A DNA stretch of 64,000 nt. Origin: Tricholomella constricta. Taxonomy: Eukaryota > Basidiomycota > Agaricomycetes > Agaricales > Lyophyllaceae. Made by a program: the position numbers and the translations under genes. Every line of letters starts with the position of its first letter. The stretch's first letter is position 1. The notes below the pieces were generated by a model, which was not told the DNA's origin, did not search any database, and worked only from the letters and a program-made list of their open reading frames with translations. The stretch is from positions 1,426,001-1,490,000 of the forward strand of contig JAACJP010000004.1 in NCBI GenBank assembly GCA_013368375.1. Direction: 5' to 3'. Of this stretch, positions 50,239 to 62,550 are shown piece after piece.

Positions 50239-51818
50239 TCACGTTCCAGAACAATATGCGCATCGTGTGTCGTCTACTGCTCGGAGCCATCGCCCCACAC
50301 ATATCCAAAAAACTTTCTGTCGTGTCGTTCCCCTCCAAAAAGGTACAAAGGATACGTGGTTGGCCTCCTCCTCCACCAGATCCACATGCCAGACCCCTGG
50401 CTCAGGCTTGTCGTCTTGCAGAGCGTCAAGAGTGACCCCGGAAGATTGGTGCTTACATCTAGTGAGGCTGTTCACGTTTCAAGTCAGATCAACTACGCAA
50501 CCAGAATTAGTCGGAGAGACGTACTTGCATGGAAAGGGGTGCCACTGGGAAAATAGGGGAACGACCCCATCGTTCTCAAAGTGTTCGCCTCCCATTACTT
50601 TGGACGAGATTCCTTGTTCCGTATCAGCAGCTTCTTGGGACGAGGGATACAAAGGGTGAAAAGAAGCCAACGCTGGGTCGAGGAAAGAGGGGATAGGCTG
50701 TAATGTGGTGTAATCAAATGCCGCCATGGACTGAGATGTCAGGTATAACGGTGCTGTACAAAGCGACAGCAATGGAGCTGAATTAAAATCCGTCATCATA
50801 CTTGAGGACTGCGCCTACACTAATCAGAGTCCAAATTGACAGGAAGAGAAAGGTGGCTTACCATGCAGGCGACGTGGCTTCTATAATAGGTCCTGGGGTG
50901 GGTATGTCCCTCCAAATTCGATTCCCTCTCGTCAGCCGCCTCGAACGTGACGTCAAACGGGGTAGCGTCGCGGCTTTCCGCCCAGTCGCTGCTCCAGAGC
51001 TGTTTCAGCAGCGACGTGAAGGATAGCTCTCGATATGACAAAGACCGCGATTCGGCGTGCAGATCCAGCATACGAGGTAAAAGGGGGGAGAGGAAGGTCA
51101 CCAAGTGGACCCATTTGGATAACAACGAACCGACGGAGAGACATCGCACCGCTGGAGCCGCGTCTGTACGCTCGCCAAGAGTATACACCAACTGCGTGCC
51201 TCTAAAAGGGGCGGAAACTATGTAATACGTCAGGACCTGGTAAATAATGCATGACAAGGCAAAGACGTGCTCGCGTTGACCGACAATATCATGTCCGGGT
51301 GATCACTCGGACCAAAATGACCCTGCTGTAGAAGGAACTGCAGCTTCGTTATTGTCGGTCCTCCCTGAATGACTGTGTTATATTGCCTCGACAGGGAACA
51401 CGCGGATCAAATTAACTCACGATAGAATGTCCGAGAAAGTGCAATGGATGCCGCCGAGACCACTGTGGATACAGACCACGAGGTTTCGTTCGACCATATC
51501 GCGAGTGGCCATGAATTGTAGTATGGTCCTCACCATAGTCGACAGTACCTCCGCGTAATGCGTAGTACAGTTCGCACGCACGATCATGCAAGGAGCTGAC
51601 GGGCCCGACGCTGCACGGAAGGCCAAGTTATGGCATGGATATCCTTCAGGGCCCAAGGGAAATTCATACCTGGTGAAGATAACTCTCCTCGGGAAGCCGC
51701 CACAGCCTTGATTGAGATAGCGGTGGAATTGGCCCCACCAGGCGGCGCCTGCGCCACCTAGAAAGCCTTCGACGATGATGAGGGGCACGGGTTCGTCTTG
51801 GGGGACATGGGAGGACAT
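50239..51818 (-). CDS. Lipase resembling bacterial family I.5 (Geobacillus/Staphylococcus-type)
   Basis: An alpha/beta-hydrolase whose motif order matches thermophilic bacterial lipases. VPLIIVEGFLGG is the oxyanion strand; SVGPVSSLHDRACELYYALR and GGTVDYGEDHT follow, then HGHSRYGRTKPRGLYPQW. The nucleophile elbow GHSI/GG (GxSxG) is split by an intron. LSVNAISAPFRGTQLVYTLG needs a GC-donor intron (51218-51270). ENDGVVPLFSQWHPF carries the acid Asp and GVWHVDLVEEEANHVSFVPF the His. Catalytic triad apparently complete. No signal peptide at the chosen start (MSSHVPQDEPVP, 51818), so an intracellular enzyme is possible, but an upstream exon near 52090-52160 cannot be excluded. Stop at 50239. Confidence 0.8.
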
Positions 51819-52391
51819 GGTAAAGGAAGGTGGTGCACCGTAACCGATCGGCGTTCGCAATCGGCGCTGTGACTGTGACGGTCAGCCGTCGTGACTTCAC
51901 GCGTCAAAGCTGTCTGTATTGGTTTGGGTGATATACAACGAAGGGATACAGCACCGGGGGCAAGTGGTATAGGTGCAGTGCGAACGGATGCAGTCCAAGG
52001 AATGTACAGAATGTAAAGAGTCGCGTCGTGGTGTGTGATAGAAAGACATTCAGGCGATGGGATTGGATTAGACTGACCGCAGCAGTGGTGGTTAAGATAC
52101 CATGAGAGGGGTTGGGCATAATTCTGTCAAAGGAGCCGGTCAGTTTCATACTTTGGCACGACGACGCGCAAGTCCTACTGACGGCATAATTTCGTATCAT
52201 TCAGGAGGTAAGCATAAGGGTGGGGGAGAAGGGGCACGTTTTGGTATCCAGATAATTACGGAGATAGTTAGGGTTGGGGGGCATGAGTGAGTCGTACACA
52301 TTTACATCTTTGAGTAGAGGATTGGTTAACACCACGAGGTAGAGAGCAGGTCGGAAGACTAACCCTTGGCGCAAATCGTCGTCACGGAAGG

Positions 52392-53973
52392 CTATCGTTT
52401 GTCGCCGGTAAACCATGACAGCTGAACACTTCCTACTCCAGCAATGTACACCTTGGCACGCAGTCGGCATACCTATTGGCCCAGAAAGAAACGCGTCAAT
52501 TAAGCACACATCCACATACATGAAACACGCACGGTATCAGCAACTTCTGCCAAACGAAAATGGACATGCAAGTCCCCGTTCGGCATCCGGACAATCTGGC
52601 TTACTTCGCCAAAGCTCTGGAGGACTGATTGAGGGAGATTTCTGGTTGATTTCATAATGTAGTACACACCTCACACCACCGCTTCACACCCTCGAATTTC
52701 CTCGCCTCATTTGGTCCAATACCGCTGACAATTAACTTCTTCTTTTTCCGGTGGCGTGAACTCAAAGACGCAAGGTTGACACGAGGTAAAGTTCCGCCCG
52801 ATGGGTAGGCCACATGGGGACGCGTAAGGTCATGTTGTTTGACTGTTTGTACAACAGGGTGATACGTGTCGTCGTCGCCGTCGTCGTCATCTCCATGATC
52901 CAAATTCGAATTCGCCAACCTTGATGTAGGTTTGGGTGCGAGGGGTGTTCGCGTGGTTTGCGTCCGGTGAGCTAGTGTGGAGGTGGAGGCGGTTCCAGGG
53001 CCTGAATAGCCCAAACTTGAAAGGGCAGGTGTGCTTGAATGACCGAGGGATGTTCTCAGCTTTTGCGATCGCAGAGAGCTAGAGGACATTATTCCTGACC
53101 CAGAGTTGAACACCACGTTGGGTTTACTTCGGAAGCGTATTGAATCCATAAAGTTCATCCTAGAAGGGGTCATGGGAAGGTCGCTTTCTGTCGTCGTTCC
53201 TGTTCCAGATGTATACGTGTCACCAGAGGACATGCTAGGGCGGGACGGCGTGTAAGCGGTGTCTGAGGGCACTGATGCTTGAGAAGTAGAAGACGCGGCA
53301 AAATGGCCGAGAACGCTGGGACGCCATTTTGTTGAAGAACTGGCATTGGGGACATCGGAAAAGCAAGGGCTCTGTCCTGTTATACTCAAGGTAGAAAGGC
53401 TGGTGGACCTGTTGTGCTGGTGACTTGAATTTTTTCCAATCACGATCGTGGCATCTGTACTGTGGCGGGGGGTCCGCGGAAGAAAAGAGAATCTAGAGCG
53501 AGGGGAGCCGGAATCTTGGAGCGATGACGCCGCGGGAGATGAGGAACGAAAAGGTAAATTGAAGTTGCAAAATGAAGAGGGCGTGTTGAGGAGTTTTGAG
53601 GCGCGCCGCGTTCGGGCGGTGGTGGGTGTGGCAGGGACCTTCGGGAAGAATCAATTTTGTTTCGAATGGTATAACATTGCAAGCATACCTCTTTGTCGCT
53701 GAAATTGACTTGAGGGGGAATATCGTCGTCGTTAACAAGGTCGTAGTTATCCAAGGTCACGACGTCATCCCGAAAAGAATTGGGGTCACTGCCGAGTTCG
53801 GGATACGCGAGGTACTGGTTGTTATGGGGAGATGGTGGGGGCGCTTGGTCGGTTTTTTTCTGCTGCTCGTAGATCCATTTGTCAAGCAGGCTAGAGCGTC
53901 TTCGGCGAGGTTGCAGGAGAGGCTGTACATTGAAAGGATCTTCTTCCGGGGTTGTGTACGGGGTGTCGTTCAT
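52392..53973 (-). CDS. Hypothetical Ser-rich protein with C-terminal RRM-like domain
   Basis: It begins MNDTPYTTPEEDPFNVQPLL and RRRRSSLLDKWIYEQQKK. After an intron near 53690 the frame continues VPATPTTARTRRASKLLNTP into a long Ser/Thr-rich region. The C-terminus has an RRM-like pattern: KKKLIVSGIGPNEARKFEGV, then WCE/SFGEVSQIVRMPNGDLHV, HFRLAEVADT and VCRLRAKVYIAGVGSVQLSW, ending FTGDKR with stop 52392-52394. Two small introns near 52605-52675 and 52465-52535 must be removed to see it. No ortholog named. RNA binding is inference from this pattern alone. Confidence 0.72.
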
Positions 53974-54292
53974 GGCTCAAACAAAAGTTTGGCCTGTTTG
54001 TCTACTGGTGTCGGTCAGACCATCGATTAAACACGGTCAGTGCACGCACCTGGTGTGGCACTCTGGGTTGGCGGGGTCCTGGGCTGCAGCGAGAGAAGTC
54101 GTGACAGGAAAATCGTTAAGAGGAAGGGAGAGGAGAAGGGGTAAGGGAAAAGGGATGCTCAGTGGGACGGTGGCATGAAGGATGGTGTGGAAGAGAAGAA
54201 CGCGCTCGCGTTGGCGAGGTCGTGGCCAACCATGTTGCCTAATTGGGATTGTTGAACGGAACGAGGCAAAGGTGAACCTAATTAGGAATTTA

Positions 54293-55205
54293 CTATCGTT
54301 CCTCTAAAATCTTCTCCAGTATTCCCTTGAACAGCGTCGCCGACGACGTCGAACCATAGCGCTGCACAATCCCCCGCCCATCCTTCTCCGGCCCTTCCTC
54401 CTCCGTCTCCACCTGCGCCGCATCCAGCAGCGTCACCAGCTCCGTGTCAACAGGAAGGCTTCCCAAAAACCTCAACCCCTCCTTTCGCGCCATCTCTGCC
54501 CCTCCCCCTGTCGAGAACACATTGCTAACCTCCCCGCAACACGGGCAAACGTAGCCACTCATGTTCTCGATCAGCCCAAGAACCGGAAGATTCACCGCTC
54601 GCGTAAACGACAAACACTTCATGGCATCCATCAGCGCAACCGCTTGGGGCGTCGTCACGATGACTGCCGATAACCGAGAATGCACCGGCGCCATGTGTTC
54701 TAATAACGACAGATGCTCATCCGATGTCCCTATTCACAAATCTATATGAATACATCGTCTTCACAATCGCAAGGGGACAGCAACCTGGGGGTGTATCAAT
54801 GACCAAGTAGTCCAAATCTCCCCACCGCACATCGCTCAAGAATTGTCTGATCATCCCGTTCTTCTTCGGGCCCCGCCACACCACGGAATCGCCCTTCTTC
54901 TTCAGCAGAAATCCAACGCTCATACACGCTAGTCTTGCATCTGATCCATCTGCATACACGGGAACCCAGCCATCGCTACTCTGGTGCACTCCGTGTCCGT
55001 CTAGGCCAAGCATTCGTGGTATTGAGGGCCCAGTGAGATCGACGTCCAGAATCCCTACTTTGGCTGTCGGCGAAGAAGCATACAAATTGAGTGCAAGCTG
55101 TGTCGAGACCGATGATTTCCCAACGCCGCCTTTTCCTGAGAGCACGATTATAATGTTCTTGACAGACTGTAGTCGTCGCGCTACGGGGCTGTCTAGGTGA
55201 GCCAT
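54293..55205 (-). CDS. CFD1: CFD1/NUBP2, cytosolic Fe-S cluster scaffold P-loop ATPase
   Basis: Cfd1 works with Nbp35 as the scaffold of the cytosolic iron-sulfur assembly pathway. [20 protein letters not shown] leads into the deviant Walker [31 protein letters not shown] (Walker A' region), [32 protein letters not shown] and [15 protein letters not shown] follow. The C-terminal CX2C of the family appears in [18 protein letters not shown]. One intron (about 54728-54788) lies inside PPG. Upstream Mets exist in frame at 55274, but 55205 fits the usual length of about 290 residues. Stop TAG at 54293-54295. Confidence 0.93.
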
Positions 55206-55913
55206 TGAAGGAGCAAAAAGTTCGGACTCGGATGTTCGGGCAGTGAAGGATCGGATGACAACTCCACGAGTCACGTGGTCAACACGCTATGCCGTCGCTT
55301 TGACCTCGACGCGCCTTTCAACTTTCTTTCCCCAGTGTTACCACTCGCAGTGTGGTAACTTGGCCAGATGTTTTCAGCTGACCAGCTGGTCAAAGCTGCG
55401 ACTACGCAAATATATAAGCTATGTACTTGTCCACTTTATTCATCTGACGCGACCTACACATGCCACACCCAACCCATAGTCTCCTGAATTTCATGCGGGC
55501 CTTAGAGGTGTGCCTTCGGAGCTCCAGTTTATCCTGTCCTTGATCTAACTGTCTGATAGGCCTGTCGTCGAGTGACTATGCAGACTGACACTGCTATATT
55601 GACTTTTATAAGACGGTTCTCAAAGTCATTTACCGTATAGGAAGTTCCTGGTTCAGCTCTTTGCAGATGCCTTCAGGTCTACCCAGGTCATTTTGAACTA
55701 CTCCTCTTAAGGTCTAATATACTACCAGATAACGGTACGACCTTATATATCCCTTCTTTTCGTTCTTTCTCTGATATTTTCGTCACAGGATGGATTGTAA
55801 CCTGCCCCGACCTCAATTCGCGGCTGGTCACAAGACATACATCGCTTGACCTCACTACACTCAGACTCCGTTACCTTGCAATCTTTGCACAATTCGAAGC
55901 ACTCCAGGGAATC
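55206..55913. other. Intergenic region upstream of CFD1
   Basis: About 700 bases, AT-rich in the middle. The plus-strand frame used by the next entry is open from about 55790 without a Met, so part of an exon may start there. Otherwise no coding signal or RNA gene is recognised. Confidence 0.35.
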
Positions 55914-56901
55914 ATGGCCGGATACGCCAGTAGTTGTCATGCAGCAGGCTTCCATCCTCACTTGCCTCACATGGTCGATCTGTGCTATATTCTGGAAATT
56001 CGAGCCCTTCTCGATGACGGAAGCCCCTGGCAATCCATCTTGTCTATCCGCCTGAATGAAAGGATAACCAATCTGCTTCCCCAGGCCATCGCGAAATGGA
56101 TGTCGAATGCTCAAGCTGATTTAATTTGCGTGCTTGTGTCCTCGATACTGCCAGCATACAGGGGAATGACCCATCTGGCTGCCTTAACCTACGTGAAATG
56201 CTCCTTCTGTGGCGCTGTGCGATCTTTTGCTGTGGCAATCTTCCACAGCTGTGTCAACAAGCCGATCTGCCTTTCGCACATAGTCATCGATGAACCGTAC
56301 GATGTCTTGACGCAATCTGCGTATCGACGCCAACGCTGGTCGCCAGCGGTCTTTAGCATTCATGATGGCTCAAAGTCCGGATACAGAATCTTCTCGCCGC
56401 GGCCTGCAGAGGCGACGTTTATTCGACCACCTCTATTGAAATGGATAGACTGTACGCGAGGCTGATTTGTAAACTCTGCCCAGATAAGCCCATGGCCTGG
56501 CGCACTGCGGTAAGTTTTCACACGACGGCTCGGGGAACGCTTACCTTAGTTGATGAATTACGAAGCTCTTCCATTGCCTTCACAGTCATCCAAATGACGA
56601 AGATGCAGATGTAACGTGGACGTGTATCCTTAAGAACCGCGTTCCGGAAGGGCAGGCCGACGACGAAGTGCTCTCTGACAAGCTCTACGACGAGCAGAAA
56701 AGCTGGGGGTGTGCGCGCTGTCATCCACATGTCGAGATGCTCGGCGCCTTGCGGGGTAATACAAAGCGAGAGGTGGTCGACCATGTTGTAAAATTCCACG
56801 GGGTCGAGCGACCCGTCTTGGGACAGGATTTCTACCGCGCCCTGGATTCGAATCCGTTTCTCGTGGTACCTGCTTCGTGGACTTGTTTTTTAGGGGTCTG
56901 A
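55914..56901 (+). CDS. Doubtful hypothetical gene, possibly degenerate
   Basis: Two open blocks look protein-like. The first has LCYILEIRALLDDGSPWQSI, RLNERITNLLPQAIAKWM and CVLVSSILPAYRGMTHLAAL followed by VKCSFCGAVR, and ends at a stop near 56465. The second, 56541-56901, includes VTWTCILKNRVPEGQADDEV and SWGCARCHPHVEMLGALRG. Paired cysteines occur in both (CSFC, CARC), suggesting a zinc-binding protein of the kind expanded in Agaricomycetes. I could not connect the blocks: a good donor at 56515 and acceptor at 56590 do not match in phase with either candidate exon. It may be a gene with an intron I misread, or a pseudogene. Confidence 0.4.
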
Positions 56902-57021
56902 ATCAATCTGTTTTGATTGTTTTTCAAGATGCGGTAGGCTTATAAACACCTGTCATAATGCAGTGACATTGAATCCAAAAGACGATATATAGATACAAAA
57001 CTGAAGGATACGATTACATGG

Positions 57022-58456
57022 TCATGATTTGAAGAGATCTGGCTTCATGTTCTGTGAAGGAGCATTTAGAAAACACATCAAAAAAAGGGAGATCAGGGTA
57101 TATATTCACCATCTTACAAAGCCGCGCGACAAGCCCAGCAAGTTGAATCAGTGTCCCCACGCCTTCCAAGATTCGCATATGAGTGAAACCAATTTCCTGT
57201 TACCAATCGGTGAGTAGGAAATCTAGGAAAGGGCCCAGAAGACCAACCTTTATATACTCCAATTTGGTATATTCCGGCATTCTTGGGTTACGTCAATGAG
57301 GTGAGATGGAAGAAAAATGGAAAAGCCTCACTCGTCGAAGGTTTTTACCACACGGAAAATCGTCACGACAATATCAACCGCACTATACCCCTGCTCCCAT
57401 AATTCGTCCAGCTTCTCCATGGCCCCGTCAATATCACCTTTCATGCAACACCTGATGGCCGACTGGACGATTATTGGGTGAGGTTGATCACAAACTTTGA
57501 AAACATTGTCGCCTGAGATGAAGCCGAAGCCAGAGTGCGTCGATTGGAGGTTGTTGATGGCCTGCCGCATATCTCCTTCCGATGTGAAGATGAGAGCAGT
57601 CAGGCCATCATCGTTGTATTCAACCTGGAAATAAATGTAAAGGCTTGATTAGCATGCATGCAGAGCTATAGATACCTTCTCCATTTCACAAATCTCCAAC
57701 AAGCGTTTTAAAACCTCTTGGTCCCTGAGCTTCGCGTATCGGAGAATTGCGCAGCGACTTTGAATGGGTTCGATAATTTTGTTGCTCATATTGCAGGCTA
57801 GGCAGAATCGCGTCGTGTTGGAATATATTTCCATCGTGCGCCGTAGGGCCTGCTGAGCTCCCGCAGTCATACTGCATTTTCATTCAGCCATGGTAACCAG
57901 AAACGCGCCAATGAGGTACGCACCTGTCAGCTTCGTCAAGGATAATAATTTTGTGTCGACCTGGAGGTAGGGTGACTTTCTTCTGTGCGAATGTCTTAAT
58001 CTTGTTTCGAACGACATCAATACCACTAGATTTAGAAAGATGAGGATGTAGCTCAAAAGTCAAATCTTATGTCGCGCACCGTTCGTCGGACGCGTTCAGC
58101 TCCAGCACTCCTTCCTTGTATGCATCTCCGAGCAATTGGTGTGCCAAACAATGTATACTGGTCGTTTTGCCTATTCCAGGCATGCCCTGCAGGTTCAATG
58201 TTGAGACCACTGGGACTAGCCGAGCAGGTTCCTCTCACAGATATGATGAGGTGGGGACAGTTGCCGTCCCTCGCTATGACTTTGAGACGATCGATGGTCT
58301 CCGCATTGCCAACAACATCGTCCAGTACTTGTGGTCTGTATTTTTCTACCCTGAGAGCAGTATGAGTCGCCAATTGAAAGCGATAGAACATAGCACATGC
58401 CAGGGAAGTTCATACGGGATCTCCACAGCTTTCGTCGCGCTTTTAGATGATGCCAT
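57022..58456 (-). CDS. RFC4: RFC4, replication factor C small subunit (clamp loader)
   Basis: An AAA+ subunit that loads [23 protein letters not shown] joins [20 protein letters not shown] only if the intron 58351-58400 uses a GC donor (CCTG/GCATGT). The core has [20 protein letters not shown] (Walker A), [30 protein letters not shown] (Walker B DEAD), [20 protein letters not shown] with the SRC motif, and [12 protein letters not shown] (sensor 2). The C-terminal collar ends [27 protein letters not shown], stop 57022-57024. Sequence is closer to yeast Rfc4/human RFC2 than to other small subunits. An ACGCGT box is 19 bp before the start. Confidence 0.95.
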
Positions 58457-58578
58457 GAAAGAAAGTTTCAATAAACGCGTGCCGTCACAGTCAAGTGACG
58501 GTTCTGTTTGGGCAGCATCTTTGGAAATAAATAGTGTGTGATATCCGAAATTTGGGTGTCGCAGGCGAACTTGCAGCC
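58457..58578. promoter_or_regulatory. Bidirectional promoter with MCB-type box, RFC4 / mitochondrial SerRS
   Basis: 122 bp separate the divergent start codons. AAACGCGT at 58473-58480 contains ACGCGT, the yeast MluI cell-cycle box bound by MBF upstream of S-phase genes. It is placed close to RFC4, a replication gene. In basidiomycetes this site use is inferred, not shown. Confidence 0.5.
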
Positions 58579-60183
58579 ATGCTTTCCCGTTGTTCAGCTT
58601 CATTTACACGGTCGCCACTCATTTCCTTGTCCGGTGAGTCACTTATGTCCTGTGATATTCTATTCCTTAAGCGCAGAATCGAGTCAAAAGACATCGCAGA
58701 TGCAATTCTTCGTCCAAAACGAACCCGGCCCAGCCTTCCGCCCTTCCCCATCCACGAATTGATTACCGCGCCATCGCTGAAAACGTCGTTAAAAAGTCGA
58801 ATAACGTCATAAATCGCAAGGCTCCCCTGCCCGCCGGTGCAATTGACCATGTTTCTCGCACGTATACGGAATATAAGCGTTTGCAAAATACGCTAAACGC
58901 TAAACGTAATACGCGCTCTATTGTGGGAGAACGCATTCGGAAAACAGCAGGGCAAGGAGATGCTGAGGCGAAGGCAGCCGCTCTTGCGGAGGCGACGCAG
59001 CTGAAAGCAGACGTCTCGGAATTGGAAGCCACGCTCGCGGAGGTGGAAAGTGAACTACTTACCCTCGCGTTGGCTATACCGAACGACACCCACCCCAACA
59101 GTCCACTAGGTCCTGAATCAGCCGCTGCGTGTGTTGCGACCCATGGACCGACGCCCATCCCATCTGACTCGGAACGCGATCACGTCTCCATATGCAAGAA
59201 GCTCGGTCTCCTCGATCTGGAAAGCGGTTCGACGGTGACAGGTTCGTCATGGTACTATCTCCTTAACGAAGCTGCGTTGCTGGAGATTGCGTTGACGAAC
59301 TACGCCATGTCGATCGCGCTCAAGCATGGGTATACGCCAGTACTCACCCCGGATGTCGTGCGTTCCGACATCGCGAGCCGTTGCGGTTTCCAACCTCGCG
59401 ATAACTCTGATCCGCCCATGACCCAAATGTATCATATCAATACACCTCCCGCATCTCCAGAGCTTGTGCTTGCTGGTACATCTGAAATTCCACTAGCCGG
59501 GATGTTCGCCAACAAAGTCTTTCCCTCGACAACGTTACCACTAAAAGTGGTCGGAATGGGCCATTCGTTCAGAGCAGAGGCTGGGGCACGAGGGGCTGAT
59601 ACCCGTGGCTTGTATCGAGTACACCAGTTCACGAAAGTAGAATTGTTCGCAGTAACGACAGAGGAAGGAAGCGAAACGATGATGAAAGAGATGGTCGATA
59701 TCCAGAAATCCATTCTAGAGGGTCTTGGATTTCCCTTCAGGTAAGAAACTTCAACATTTTGATATAGTTGCACATTTTAACCTCGTTCACAGAGTCCTGG
59801 ATATGCCGACAGAAGAACTCGGTGCTAGCGCATACCAGAAATATGATATGGAGGCATGGATGCCGGGGCGAGGGAGCTGGGGTGAAGTCTCTTCACTATC
59901 CAATTGCACAGACTATCAAGCGCGACGGCTTCACATTCGCTATCGCCGCCCGATCATCAAACCCACGGATGCAGAGTGTCTCTCGCCAACGTCGACAGGC
60001 CTTCCATTCGCCCACACCCTGAATGGAACAGCGGCCGCTATTCCGCGCCTCATTGTGGCTCTCCTTGAAAATGGCGCAACATTCGACGAGCAAGGCGAGC
60101 TCACTGGGATCCGGTTACCAGAGATCTTGAAGCCGTTTTGGATCGGTCAAGAGAGTGAACGAGGCGTCATTGAGTGGGTCTAG
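58579..60183 (+). CDS. DIA4: Mitochondrial seryl-tRNA synthetase
   Basis: A class II synthetase charging tRNA-Ser. The N-terminus MLSRCSASFTRSPLISLS is presequence-like and is followed by an intron (about 58635-58690). IDYRAIAENVVKKSNNVINR opens the tRNA-binding coiled coil (YTEYKRLQNTLNAKRNTRSI to ELLTLALAIPN). The catalytic part has LTNYAMSIALKHGYTPVLTP, ELVLAGTSEIPLAG, motif 2 (GHSFRAEAG ... GLYRVHQFTKVELF) and motif 3 (LNGTAAAIPRLIVALLEN). One intron at about 59741-59792. Ends RGVIEWV, TAG 60181-60183. Mitochondrial rather than cytosolic location rests on the presequence and bacterial-like core. Confidence 0.92.
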
Positions 60184-60431
60184 TCGTTGTGGAGACCGAT
60201 TTATATAGCATACAGTACTCGTCAAAATAATATCAGACGGTCAGCATATGGACACTTGCGGCCTGATGTCATTTGTCGTCAGGCAGAAAGATGCATCCTC
60301 ATCCGCGTGTCATCCTGCATCCATAATTAAAATCCTCTCGTTCATTATTAAAACATACATTTGTAACTCCCCATCCGTAAATACAGCCTCTACTGTCCAT
60401 AAAGAAAATCATACTACCGGAGACGTCCCTG

Positions 60432-62301
60432 CTACCATTTCTTCGATGGTCCGACTGCGACCTCATCTGCGAACGGGTCGGCGAAAGGATCGTCATCCTT
60501 GACCTGGGCCAAAGGAGCTCGCGAATACGGCTCCTCATCTGGGTCGTCTGAAACATTAACGTAATTTCTCCCACCCCGCTTCCGTGGCGATGATCCAGAG
60601 CCGCGCGTGTCCTCATCTGAAGAATAGTCGCTGAAGTCCGAGAGCGACCCGCGGACATCATATATTTCTTCTTTACCATCATCAGAGCGTGTCGAAGGGC
60701 GAAGAGGTGGTTGGAGGTTGTTCGAGGAAGCCCCGAGTGGTCCGAAATTCAGATCTTGGAGATCTGGGTGGAGGTGTAAGTCGTGTTCCTGGCCATGACC
60801 CTGTATGCCTCCCGCATATTTAGCTCGCTCAAAGGCGGCGCGTTGCCTTTCCTGAAAGACGTTGAGCTGTTCTTCAGGCATGTCGATGTGAGCAGCAGCA
60901 AGGCCTGCAGTCACAGCGCTCGAGATATCTTTCGTGGATTCTGAGTTCTGACCCAAAAGTTTTTCATACATCTCTAATGCGGCCATGATGCGTTCGTTCG
61001 CTTCGATCAAGGTGCCAATCAGCTCCTCGTTTTCCACCAACTGTATTAGGATAATGAGTGGGGAAGATGCCACAAGGGTAGAAAAGACATGGGAACGCAC
61101 CTGAATGTACCGGACGACAGGTTTCCTGATCTGTTGTGCTTTCAGCAGGCATTCCTGAACTCGTTCGTTCATTTGGAGACTGTCGGTTTCCGGATTGACG
61201 AGCTATGACAGAATTGGAATGGAAAGTCCGAAGCGAAGCACGAAAACAAACTGACTGTGATGGCGTTAACAAGATTGCTGGAAGCTTGGGAAGCTTCCAC
61301 AATGCTTGCTAAAACCTTAGGCTTATCCTACTGCCGGGCGTCAAAGTCATCCCTTGGTGCCAAAAATCGCATGCACCTTCTCGAAAACGAAGGGAGTGCG
61401 CTGGGACTGGCTTCCGCCCTGGCGCAACCGCTGCTGCCTCTCTTCCTCCTCCTTCCTGGCCTTTGCCTGCTCCTTCTCCTTCTTGGCCATTCGCTTCGCC
61501 TCTTCCTTCTCTTCCTTCTTTTTATCTTCGACAGGCAGGCCGATGAGATGCGCCACCTCCTGATGGCTCTGACGCCTGCCTTCTCGGCTACATTGTTTAT
61601 GCAATCCTGCGATCAATGCCATTGAAGGCTCTGATTTGAATTGGTCGCGCCACGAAGCGAGGACCAACATAAGTTTCTTCCTGACTCTTCTGTCAACGTT
61701 GGAGTCAGCGGACATATTCTTCAGCGCGTCCGTTAGCTGCCCATCGGCAAAGCTTGCTATATTACAACTGAGTACGTGGAGACGGGGGATGTCGGAAGAA
61801 AGGAAACGCACTAGTGAAATTTGTGCCGCAATTTTCCACGAGGGCTTTCAGTAGCTGTTGTGACAATGAGCTCGGGCCTCGAGATGTTCTAAAATTGCTT
61901 ACAACAAGAGCACGGTATTGCTGATGCGAATTTCCATGCTTCAGCTTCTTCCGTAGAGCCCGAGAGGCTTCCGCAGGCCTACGGTTATAGATAGATAAGT
62001 ACATCAGAGGTCCTTGCAGCGAACGAGGCGATTACCCAGCAGCTTGCAAGTTAATCGCGTCGACTAGTTCTGGGATGCTGTTGATGAAATGAGTTCCTGC
62101 AATGACCACCATACGTCGAGAACCATACCCATCGTACGCCTCTTCCTCGATGCCGCTTGATGTGAGAATATCGACCCAATCTGTAATTGATGACTGAAGG
62201 AGCACTCAGATAAATCCACTGATTGGGTTTCAACGGTGAAAGAGACCTACATGCGGTTTTTCGCGACCAAAGGCTTGCCTTGCAAAGTTCAGAGCAGACA
62301 T
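60432..62301 (-). CDS. LSB5: LSB5-like VHS and GAT domain adaptor
   Basis: Lsb5-type proteins bind ubiquitin and actin regulators at endocytic sites. Exon 1 is MSALNFARQAFGREKPH, then SSITDWVDILTSSGIEEEAY. The VHS domain follows: INLQAAGPAEASRALRKKLK, HGNSHQQYRAL, LVENCGTNFTS, DRRVRKKLMLVLASWRDQFK. A Lys/Glu-rich charged helix (KKKEEKEEAKRMAKKEKEQA) precedes the GAT domain (KVLASIVEASQASSNLVNAI and LVENEELIGTLIEANERIMA). The C-terminus is acidic with DPFADPFADEV, two DPF motifs of the kind that bind AP-2 ear domains, and ends SKKW at 60432. Domain order matches yeast Lsb5. Confidence 0.88.
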
Positions 62302-62550
62302 GATGGATGGGATGAAGAAAGGATTCGGACGTATTAAATTTATTACTTAGGAGACCCAAATTCGACTGGTCATATGCGTCATGGACTAAACACGTGGGGC
62401 TAGTGTACATCATAGGATTCTGATCAACTTTCATTGCTTTAAATGAAGCCTCAGGGAAACCTATTAGCTGGAAAATGTAAGGGAAACGAACAAAGACTGG
62501 ACCTGAATTGACTAAGTAAGGATTACACATAAAAAAGCACCTTACCCTAG

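Noticed and set aside
49896..50435. Plus-strand open frame of 179 codons downstream of the RRM gene
   Set aside because: Its composition is that of pyrimidine-rich untranslated DNA, it has no similarity, and it overlaps the lipase C-terminus on the other strand.
55743..56114. Minus-strand Cys-rich open frame reminiscent of a MYND finger
   Set aside because: The cysteine spacing is irregular, and it lies opposite a better plus-strand reading frame. I treat it as a shadow.
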